NCBI GenBank assembly: GCA_036491235.1
Contig: DASXCK010000212.1
Location: 1 to 10,954 of the forward strand
Direction of reading: 5' to 3'
Source of the DNA: JAVDCA01 sp036491235
GTDB lineage: Bacteria; Pseudomonadota; Alphaproteobacteria; Rhizobiales; Xanthobacteraceae
DNA length: 10,954 bases
A model generated the notes under the pieces. The model ran no database searches and was not told the origin of the DNA. It saw nothing but the letters and a program-made list of their open reading frames with translations. The translations under genes and the position numbers were made by a program. Each line of letters begins with the position of its first letter. Within the stretch, counting starts at the first letter, position 1. Positions 1 to 6,064 of this stretch are shown here, one piece after another.

Positions 1-60
1 GAGACCCAACATCACGATGGATGCGCAGCCGTCGGGCCTCGCTGCGCTCGACCCAACCTA
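1..60. repeat. Partial dispersed palindromic repeat at the window edge
   Basis: The stretch opens with GAGACCCAACATC and ends with CGACCCAACCTA, the kind of GTTGGGT/ACCCAAC element scattered between genes in Bradyrhizobium-type genomes. On the minus strand, positions 57-31 fold into an imperfect hairpin: GTTGGGTC pairs with GGCCCGAC through two G-U pairs, with an inner GCGCAGCG part. It lies just beyond the stop of the minus-strand GreA-like gene, so it may help end that transcript. The left half is probably outside the window. Family membership is from memory, not from a search. Confidence 0.42.
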
Positions 61-73
61 CGCGCATTTGCGC

Positions 74-532
74 TCATTCGACCGCCGTGATCTCGGCATC
101 GGACGCGCCGGCGCGGACCGCGTCGCCGACGCCCTTTCCGAGCAGTGCCCGCGCGAGCGGCGAGACATACGAGATCGATCCGTTCTTTGGATCCGCTTCG
201 TCCTCGCCGACGACCTGAAAGGTCTGGCGGCGCCCGTCGTCGCGCTCGATCGTGACCTGGCTGCCGAACTGCACGCGACCGCGGTCGGTGGCGGGCGGCA
301 CCGGCTGCGCGGTCGCCCGTCGCGCCGTCCAATAGCGGACATCGCGCGCCGCCTTGCCCAGTCCCAGCCGATCGCCGGCGGCCTGCATGCGCGCGTATTC
401 CCCGCGGGCGTCCGCGAGCGCGGCCTCGATCAAGGCGAGGCCGCGCTCGGTCACGTAGTTGGGATGGGTCGAGACCGGCCGGTCGGGGACATCCTCGACG
501 ACGTGGTCCTCGCTGACAAAAGCTCTGCTCAT
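74..532 (-). CDS. GreA/GreB-family transcription elongation factor-like protein
   Basis: This 152-residue protein has the Gre architecture: an N-terminal helical arm (about residues 25-76, beginning NYVTERGLALIEAAL) and a C-terminal FKBP-like domain (about 84-152). The C-terminal part contains VQFGSQVTIE, the Gre signature VVGEDEAD and ISYVSPLARALLGKGVGD. Family members bind RNA polymerase, insert the coiled coil into the secondary channel and stimulate cleavage of backtracked RNA. The arm here is short. At the tip, where GreA has D-L-K-E-N, this protein has D54-R-L-G-L, so the aspartate is kept but the catalytic glutamate is replaced by glycine. It may therefore bind polymerase without efficient cleavage, as Gfh-type and Rnk-type relatives do. 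I chose the ATG at 532 because MSRAFV is the usual start in this subfamily; an in-frame ATG at 652 would add 40 unrelated residues. No strong Shine-Dalgarno is visible. It is transcribed divergently from the GGDEF-EAL gene. Confidence 0.85.
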   Translation of the reverse strand: MSRAFVSEDHVVEDVPDRPVSTHPNYVTERGLALIEAALADARGEYARMQAAGDRLGLGKAARDVRYWTARRATAQPVPPATDRGRVQFGSQVTIERDDGRRQTFQVVGEDEADPKNGSISYVSPLARALLGKGVGDAVRAGASDAEITAVE

Positions 533-660
533 CACGGATATATTGGTGACGGCCGCCTCGATTGCATCCCCGCGATGGCTCGCATCGAACCCTGCAGAAA
601 CGAGGCGATATCGAGTGACGCCCCGGGTTGGTTGCACAAATGGCCGACGCATCGCAGCAG

Positions 661-693
661 AAAATTCATGCCGTGAAATATACGGCGGCGAAG
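661..693. repeat. Left copy of a diverged direct repeat flanking the GGDEF-EAL gene
   Basis: Positions 661-693 match 3403-3435 at 25 of 33 bases by eye. In the core (662-685) 20 of 24 match and all four differences are transitions. The core contains the quasi-palindrome TTCATGCCGTGAA (TTCA-N5-TGAA). This copy lies in the divergent promoter region between the GreA-like gene and the GGDEF-EAL gene, 106 bases before the latter's start. It could be an operator or a repeat relic. A chance match is not excluded. Confidence 0.35.
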
Positions 694-799
694 GCTGCGC
701 CGAGAGGGACTGTCAGCCCATCTTCAATGCTTGTTAACTAGGCAGATTCATCGAAATTTGTGGTGTGGAGAGTAGGTTTGCCCTCCGGGACGAACCAAG

Positions 800-3388
800 A
801 TGCGCATGCTCGCTTTCCTGCGGAGGCTGTTGCGAATTCGGCGCAAGCGAACGCGGTTCTCGCGTGCGTTCCGCATTCGTCTGGTGGAGCGGGAGGCGCG
901 CTTCCGGGCGGCGCAGCGCGCCGCAGCCGCCGAGCATGCCGAGCTTCGCGCTCTCGCCCAGCGGTTCGACACCGCGATGAACAACATGTCGCAGGGCCTG
1001 TGCTTCTTCGACGGGCAGCAGCGGCTGATCACCTGCAATCGCCGCTACACCGAGATGTACGGCCTGGATCCGGCACGCGTGCACCCGGGCACGCTGCTCA
1101 AGGAGATCGTCGCCCTGAGGTTCGCAGCCGGAAGCTTTCCCAAGATGAGCCCGGAGCAGTACCTCACCTGGCGCGACAACGTCGCGGTGGCGATGGAGCC
1201 GACCGACTCGATCGTCGAGCTCGACAACGGCCGCGTGTTCGAAATCCGGCATCGGCCGATGCCCGACGGCGGCTGGGTCGCGACGCATGAGGATGTGACC
1301 GCGAAATTCCAGGCGCAGCAGGCGCTGACCTCGGCCAAGGCGAATGCGGAGCGGGCCGAGACGGAGGCCCGCGCCGCGCATACACGGTTGCTCGACGCGC
1401 TCGACCTCATCCCGCAAGGACTCGTGATCTTCGACCAGGATGACCGGTACGTACTGTGGAACCGGAAATACCAGGAGATGTTCGACCCCGCGGGCGACGT
1501 CATCGCGGTCGGTGCCCGCTTCGAGGATGTGCTGCGGGTCCGCCTGGCGCGCGGCTCATTTCCCGAGGCCGCCGGCCGCGAGGACGCGTGGATCGCTGAA
1601 CGCCTGGCGCAATTCGCCCAGCCGCAGACCAGGCACGAGCACCAATTCCTGCCCGGTCGGTGGTGCCGGACCGAGGAACGGCGCACGCAGATCGGCAGCA
1701 TCGGGCTGCGTGTCGATATCACCGACCTCAAGGAGCGCGAGGAGAAATTCAAGCTGCTGTTCGACAGCAATCCGGTCCCGATGTGGGTGTTCGACCGCGA
1801 GACGCTCTGCTTCCTCGCCGTCAACGGCGCCGTCGTCTCGCATTACGGCTATACGCGCGAGCAGTTCCTCGGCATGCGGCTGTTCGACATCCGTCCGACC
1901 GAGGACTGGGACTGGCTGCGCTCGGTCGCTCACTCGAGCGACGACTCCCGGCGCCAAGGCATCGCGTGCCGGCACATCAAGGCCGACGGCAACATGATCG
2001 AGGTCCAGATCTACGGCAAGTCGATCGATTACCAGGGGCGGCCGGCCGTGATGGTCGCGATCATCGACGTGACGGAGCGCAACCGCGCGGAACGCGCCAT
2101 CGCGCGTAGCGCGATGCACGATCCGCTCACCGACCTTCCCAACCGCGCCGCGCTCGACCGGCACTTCCGCGAGCTGCTCGGGGATGCGCAGCAGCGCCAG
2201 CACGCCTTCGCGGTGCTTTGCATCGATCTTGACCGCTTCAAGGAGATCAACGACCTGCACGGGCACTCCGTCGGCGATGCGGTGCTGTGCGAGGCATCGC
2301 GGCGCCTGCGCACGGCGTGCGATGGCGCCTTCCTGGCGCGTATCGGCGGCGATGAGTTCATCGCTGTCGCAGAAGTCGACTCGACGCCCCTCACAAGCCT
2401 GATCGAGCGGCTCGAGCACGTGCTCGACGAGGATCTTGCGATCGACGGGCACGCATTCGCACTGGGGCTCAGCGTCGGCATCGCGATGTACCCGCGCGAC
2501 GGCGCCGACGCGACGACGCTCGTCGCCAACGCGGACGCGGCGCTCTACCGTGCGAAGCACGAGGGTCGCGGAACGGCACGCGTGTTCACCTCCGACATGG
2601 ACCAGCAGCTGCGCGAACGGCGCGCGCTCGAGCGCGATCTGCGCGGCGCGATCGAGCGCGGCGAGCTGCGGCTCGAATACCAGCCGCAGGCGACGCCGGA
2701 CGGGCGCATCGTCGGCTTCGAGGCGCTGCTGCGCTGGCATCATCCGTTGCGCGGCACGGTCGGCCCGGCCGAGTTCATCCCGATCGCCGAGGAGTCGGGG
2801 ATCATCATCGAGCTCGGCGAGTGGGTGCTGCGGCAAGCCTGCGCCGAAGCGGCCTCCTGGCGATGGCCGTTGAAGATCGCGGTCAATGTCTCGGCCGTGC
2901 AGTTTCGCCGCGGCGACCTTCAGGGCCTCGTGCATACGGTCCTGCTCGAGAGCGGGCTCGCGCCCGAGCGGCTGGAGCTGGAGATCACCGAGGGCGTGCT
3001 GATCGAGAACCTGTCGCGCGCCGCGGCCGTCCTGCGCAATCTCAAGACGCTCGGCATCCGCATCGCGCTCGACGATTTCGGCACGGGCTATTCCTCGCTG
3101 TCGTATCTGCAGTCGTTCCCGCTCGATCTGATCAAGATCGACCGCCGCTTCATCAGCAACCTCGAGCAGCGCAACGACTCGATCGCCATTGTGCGCGCCG
3201 TGGTTGGCCTCGCCCACGGCCTCTCGCTGCCGGTCGTCGCGGAGGGCGTGGAAACACCCGAGCAGCGAGATATCCTGGTGACGGAGGGCTGCGACGAGCT
3301 GCAGGGCTTCTTCATCGGCCGGCCGTTGCCGATCGCCCGCTACGCCGAGCTGACCGGAGCGCAAGCGCCTGTCGCCGCGGTGAGCTGA
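800..3388 (+). CDS. PAS-PAS-PAS-GGDEF-EAL cyclic-di-GMP signalling protein
   Basis: This 862-residue protein makes and/or degrades c-di-GMP. Residues 1-50 are basic and helical (RRLLRIRRKRTRF), with no membrane segment, so it is probably cytoplasmic. Three PAS domains follow. Two are of PAS_7 type, at about 55-168 (GLCFFDGQQRLITCNRRY) and 195-310 (GLVIFDQDDRYVLWNRKY), and the third is at about 315-428 (FDSNPVPMWVFDRETLCFLAV). The GGDEF domain starts at MHDPLTDLPNR (439-449) and its active loop RIGGDEF is intact (GGDEF 516-520). The inhibitory RxxD site expected five residues earlier is absent (C-D-G-A there). The EAL domain (about 615-850) keeps EALLRW (641), NVSAVQF, LEITE, DDFGTGYSS, IKIDRRF, AEGVET and LQGFFIGRP, so metal-binding and catalytic residues look complete and phosphodiesterase activity is likely. 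The PAS domains presumably sense a small ligand or redox state. The ATG at 800 has a weak GGGA about 9 bases upstream. Confidence 0.93.
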   Translation: MRMLAFLRRLLRIRRKRTRFSRAFRIRLVEREARFRAAQRAAAAEHAELRALAQRFDTAMNNMSQGLCFFDGQQRLITCNRRYTEMYGLDPARVHPGTLLKEIVALRFAAGSFPKMSPEQYLTWRDNVAVAMEPTDSIVELDNGRVFEIRHRPMPDGGWVATHEDVTAKFQAQQALTSAKANAERAETEARAAHTRLLDALDLIPQGLVIFDQDDRYVLWNRKYQEMFDPAGDVIAVGARFEDVLRVRLARGSFPEAAGREDAWIAERLAQFAQPQTRHEHQFLPGRWCRTEERRTQIGSIGLRVDITDLKEREEKFKLLFDSNPVPMWVFDRETLCFLAVNGAVVSHYGYTREQFLGMRLFDIRPTEDWDWLRSVAHSSDDSRRQGIACRHIKADGNMIEVQIYGKSIDYQGRPAVMVAIIDVTERNRAERAIARSAMHDPLTDLPNRAALDRHFRELLGDAQQRQHAFAVLCIDLDRFKEINDLHGHSVGDAVLCEASRRLRTACDGAFLARIGGDEFIAVAEVDSTPLTSLIERLEHVLDEDLAIDGHAFALGLSVGIAMYPRDGADATTLVANADAALYRAKHEGRGTARVFTSDMDQQLRERRALERDLRGAIERGELRLEYQPQATPDGRIVGFEALLRWHHPLRGTVGPAEFIPIAEESGIIIELGEWVLRQACAEAASWRWPLKIAVNVSAVQFRRGDLQGLVHTVLLESGLAPERLELEITEGVLIENLSRAAAVLRNLKTLGIRIALDDFGTGYSSLSYLQSFPLDLIKIDRRFISNLEQRNDSIAIVRAVVGLAHGLSLPVVAEGVETPEQRDILVTEGCDELQGFFIGRPLPIARYAELTGAQAPVAAVS

Positions 3389-3402
3389 GCGCGGACCACC
3401 GA

Positions 3403-3435
3403 TAAATTCACGCCATGAAATGTGCGGTCGCCAAG
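3403..3435. repeat. Right copy of the diverged direct repeat flanking the GGDEF-EAL gene
   Basis: This is the partner of 661-693 and begins 14 bases after the GGDEF-EAL stop codon. It contains TTCACGCCATGAA where the left copy has TTCATGCCGTGAA; both differences are transitions and both keep the TTCA/TGAA arms. Both copies are intergenic and in the same orientation. They may be remains of a duplication or insertion around the gene, or two sites for one DNA-binding protein. Confidence 0.35.
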
Positions 3436-3457
3436 CGTGCGGCGGCGTGCGTATCGA

Positions 3458-3486
3458 TTGACGCTGGACAATATGAGACATAGTGA
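3458..3486 (+). promoter_or_regulatory. Possible weak sigma-70-type promoter ahead of the ThDP enzyme gene
   Basis: TTGACG at 3458-3463 is a good -35 hexamer. Seventeen bases later comes TAGTGA (3481-3486), a poor -10. It lies between the GGDEF-EAL gene and the long inverted repeat, so a transcript starting here would carry that repeat in its leader before reaching the enzyme gene at 3659. Judged by consensus only. Confidence 0.2.
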
Positions 3487-3506
3487 GGCTGGCACAGCGC
3501 CCGCGC

Positions 3507-3626
3507 TCCCGCTCCCCGCCGGGGAGAGGGCTGGGGTGCGGGGCTCTATGAGTTTCGACTGAAGCTCCGAGCCCCCCTCACCCGACGCGCTTTCGCGCGC
3601 CACCCTCTCCCCTGCGGGGAGCGGGA
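3507..3626. repeat. Long imperfect inverted repeat (REP/MITE-type intergenic element)
   Basis: The 24-base outer arms 3507-3530 and 3603-3626 are reverse complements with one mismatch. Each arm is itself a small palindrome (CTCCCCGC next to GGGGAG). Inside, GGGGTGCGGGGCTC on the left answers GAGCCCCCCTCACCC on the right. The right half also holds the short hairpin ACGCGCTTTCGCGCGC. This CCCTCTCCCC/GGGGAGAGGG element is of a kind very widely dispersed between genes in Bradyrhizobium, Rhodopseudomonas and other GC-rich Proteobacteria. It fills most of the gap 3389-3658, where no gene is visible, and ends 32 bases before the downstream ATG. It could form a large stem in the leader RNA. Confidence 0.8.
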
Positions 3627-3658
3627 AGAAATCCCGCAGCTCACGGAGTACCGATCCG

Positions 3659-5458
3659 ATGGCCACCAACAAGCTCAACGGCGCGCAGGTCATCGTCGAC
3701 TATCTGGTGCAGGAGAAGACGCCCTACGTGTTCGGGCTGTGCGGGCACGGCAACATCCAGTTCATCGACGCGCTGTTCGAGCGCAAGCACGACATCACGA
3801 CGATCTCGGTGCACCACGAGAGCGTCGCGGGCTTCATGGCCGACGTCTATTACCGGGTCAGCGGGCGGCCGACCGCGACCTTCACCTCATGCGGACCGGG
3901 CTCCGCGAACCTGCCGATCTCGCTCGCCAATGCGTTCCTCGACTCGGTGCCGTTCATGGCCGTGACCGGCAACGTGCCGACCAGCCAGTTCAACCGCGGC
4001 GCCTTCCAGGAAATGTACCGGCACTACCAGGCGGACTTTCCCTCGACGGTGCGCACCGTCTGCAAGAAGGTGTTTCAGCCGACGCGCGGCGAGATGGTGC
4101 CGCTCGCGGTGCGGCAGGCGTGGAAGACCATGGTGACGGGCCGCCCGGGCCCGGTGGTGCTCGACGTGCCGTTCGACGTGTTCATGGAGGCGGCGGCCGA
4201 GGAAGCGCCCAAGCCGGAAGAGTGGTGCGCCAACATCTCGTGCCGTTGCGGCGCCGATCCGGAGGGTGTCGTGAAGGCGGTCGATATGCTGCTCGCCGCC
4301 GAGCGGCCCGTGATCATCGTCGGCCAGGGCGTGCGCTACGGCGGCGCCAGCGCCGAGTTGCTTAAGCTCGCCGAGCGGCTGCAAATCCCGGTCGCCGCGT
4401 CGGCGAGCGGGCTGGGTGCGATCGACACCAGCCATCCGCTCTCGCTCGGCCTCGTCGCACGCGGCGGCCACTACCAGGCCAACCACGCGACGCGGCAGGC
4501 CGACGTGCTGCTCGCGCTCGGCATGCGCTTCGACGACCGCACGTCAAGCTCGTGGATCCCGGGCTACTCGTTCACGATCCCGCCGACCAAGCTGATCCAT
4601 GTCGACATCGATCCGGAGGAGATCGGCCGCAACTATCCGGTCGCGCTCGGGCTGATGGCGGACGTGCGCACCTTTTTGCGCCAGGTGCATGCCGAGCTCG
4701 ACCGCCGCGCCCGCCTCGATGCGCGCGCCGGCGCGCGCAAGCAGTGGCTCGCCGTGATCGACGGCTATCGCAAGGAATGGGACAAGCTGGTCGCACCAGG
4801 CTTCACCGATGATTCAAAGCCGATCAATCCGCAGCGTGCCGCCTTCGAGATCGACCGTGGACTGCCCGATGACGCGATCCTGGTGAGCGACATCGGCGTG
4901 CATCACAACTGGCTGCTCGGCTACACCAAACCGCGCCGGCCGGACTCGCTGATCGGCTCGATGGGCTTTGGTCCGATGGGTTTTGGCGTCGCGGGCGTGC
5001 TGGGCGCAAAATTCGCGGCGCCCGACCGGCCATGCGTGTCGGTGTGCGGCGACGGCGCGTTCTTCATGCACGCCAACGTGCTCGGCACCGCGGTCGAGTA
5101 CGACCTGCCCGTCGTCTGGGTGGTGTGGAACAACTATGCCTATGCGTCGATCCGCGGATTGCAGCGCGGCTACCTTGGCGGCCGCGAGCTCGCGACCGAC
5201 TTCCATCATCCGAAGACGGGCGAGCGCTACAATCCGGATTTTGCCGCCATGGCGCGATCGGCCGGTGTCGAAGGCGTGCGCGTCGACCGCGCCGCCGATC
5301 TCGCCGAAGCCGTGCGCAAGGGCATTGCGGCGCACAAGCCATACCTGATCGACGTGGACATTGCGGCGGACGTCAATCCGGCCGGCGCCGGCGTATGGGA
5401 GCTGCCGGGGCTCGGCCAGAGCAAGCCGTCGATCGGGACGCGATATCAGCCGGAGTGA
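3659..5458 (+). CDS. Acetolactate-synthase-family thiamine diphosphate-dependent enzyme, substrate unknown
   Basis: The 599-residue product has the three-domain ThDP-enzyme layout. The N-terminal pyrimidine-binding domain (about 5-175) contains the cofactor-activating glutamate E54 in HHESVAGFMADVYYRVSGRP, then SCGPGSAN and RGAFQE. The central domain (about 200-345) contains VIIVGQGVRYGG, SASGLGAIDTSHPLSLG and GMRFDDRT, the last like the FAD-contact region of acetohydroxyacid synthases. The C-terminal diphosphate-binding domain (about 385-575) carries GDG 464-466 and NN 491-492, the Mg-ThDP motif. Length and motifs fit acetolactate synthase large subunits. However, the stretch that reads roughly NNxxLGMVRQWQ in those enzymes reads NNYAYASIRGLQ here, with Leu in place of the Trp that favours 2-ketobutyrate. 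No small regulatory subunit lies nearby. It is therefore probably a carboligase or decarboxylase of other function (oxo-acid or sulfoacetaldehyde type not excluded). GGAG at 3645-3648, 10 bases before the ATG, supports the start. Confidence 0.88.
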   Translation: MATNKLNGAQVIVDYLVQEKTPYVFGLCGHGNIQFIDALFERKHDITTISVHHESVAGFMADVYYRVSGRPTATFTSCGPGSANLPISLANAFLDSVPFMAVTGNVPTSQFNRGAFQEMYRHYQADFPSTVRTVCKKVFQPTRGEMVPLAVRQAWKTMVTGRPGPVVLDVPFDVFMEAAAEEAPKPEEWCANISCRCGADPEGVVKAVDMLLAAERPVIIVGQGVRYGGASAELLKLAERLQIPVAASASGLGAIDTSHPLSLGLVARGGHYQANHATRQADVLLALGMRFDDRTSSSWIPGYSFTIPPTKLIHVDIDPEEIGRNYPVALGLMADVRTFLRQVHAELDRRARLDARAGARKQWLAVIDGYRKEWDKLVAPGFTDDSKPINPQRAAFEIDRGLPDDAILVSDIGVHHNWLLGYTKPRRPDSLIGSMGFGPMGFGVAGVLGAKFAAPDRPCVSVCGDGAFFMHANVLGTAVEYDLPVVWVVWNNYAYASIRGLQRGYLGGRELATDFHHPKTGERYNPDFAAMARSAGVEGVRVDRAADLAEAVRKGIAAHKPYLIDVDIAADVNPAGAGVWELPGLGQSKPSIGTRYQPE

Positions 5459-5504
5459 GTGCTGAACGGCGCCCGGTCATCCTGAGCGAGATCGTCGAAG
5501 GCAG

Positions 5505-6038
5505 CTATTGTGTCCCGGCCGCCGGCATCGCGTTGGACTTGACGGGTGCGGGTTCCGAGCGATTGCGCGCCGGCATGGATGTGGATTTGGATGCCTGAGG
5601 GAACGATACGAGTTCATTTGTCCGTTCGGCGCGCCTCGGAGGCTCGCGTTGAGCCGACGTCGTGGCGGGGGCCCTTTCAGGTTTATGCTCAATCCTCCTT
5701 GGCATGCCGATTTGGAGGCGAAATTCGCCTGTAGGCACCCACACCACATTTCTCTTCAAAGAGCGCGCAAGCTCGCCCACCAAAGAGATTTTAAACCGCA
5801 TGTTGGTTTTTTCCCCGCCTTGTCTGCATGCGTATTCGCCAAGTCGCTCCTTCGGCACTGTCAGGATAGGGCTGGGATCGCTGGCGTTCGCATAAAGCGA
5901 TATCGTCGCACCGACAGGCCGAACTTGGTTGCATTTGATCTTGGCTTCCGCATGCGGGCTCGAGCTCCACATGATCGTGCACAGCGCTGCCGCCACGGGC
6001 GCTGGATATCCGCGAAGCATCGAGGTGCGCGCAATCAT
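5505..6038 (-). CDS. Small secreted protein, possibly SH3-like, downstream of CHASE2
   Basis: This 177-residue protein is not assigned to a known family with confidence. Residues 1-32 look like a signal peptide: basic start, hydrophobic PAPVAAALCTIMW, likely cleavage after SPHAEA. The mature part (33-111) starts KIKCNQVRPVGATISLYANA and ends KRNVVWVPTGEFRLQI. The spacing of short beta-type stretches resembles bacterial SH3-like domains. Two Cys (C36 and C71) could form a disulfide. From about residue 112 the protein becomes Arg/Pro/Ser-rich and low in complexity, which may be a real tail or read-through after loss of an older stop. I start at 6038 because GGGGA (6051-6047) lies 8 bases upstream; an ATG at 6044 is too close to it. 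It starts 26 bases after the CHASE2 stop on the same strand, so the two are probably one operon. The 3' end is convergent with the ThDP enzyme gene, 46 bases away. Confidence 0.5.
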   Translation of the reverse strand: MIARTSMLRGYPAPVAAALCTIMWSSSPHAEAKIKCNQVRPVGATISLYANASDPSPILTVPKERLGEYACRQGGEKTNMRFKISLVGELARSLKRNVVWVPTGEFRLQIGMPRRIEHKPERAPATTSAQREPPRRAERTNELVSFPQASKSTSMPARNRSEPAPVKSNAMPAAGTQ

Positions 6039-6046
6039 GCTCATGG

Positions 6047-6051
6047 TCCCC
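6047..6051 (-). promoter_or_regulatory. Ribosome binding site GGGGA that fixes the start of the secreted-protein gene
   Basis: Reading the minus strand, GGGGA is followed by eight bases and then the ATG at 6038. The alternative ATG at 6044 would leave only two bases. The site lies between the CHASE2 stop (TAA 6067-6065) and the next gene. Confidence 0.45.
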
Positions 6052-6064
6052 GCGATCTCGTCAT

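Noticed and set aside
17..676. Long plus-strand open frame opposite the GreA-like gene
   Set aside because: Arg- and Asp-rich translation without motifs; it is the antisense shadow of the Gre-family gene, which has clear domain signatures.
1556..3481. 641-codon open frame antisense to the GGDEF-EAL gene
   Set aside because: High-GC codon bias keeps the opposite strand free of stops. The translation has no domain signatures and the sense frame explains every codon.
5471..5504. GGTCATCCTGAGCGAGATCG resembles widely dispersed TCATCCTGAGCGA repeats
   Set aside because: Only a partial resemblance with no inverted partner in the window; not enough to call a repeat or a terminator.
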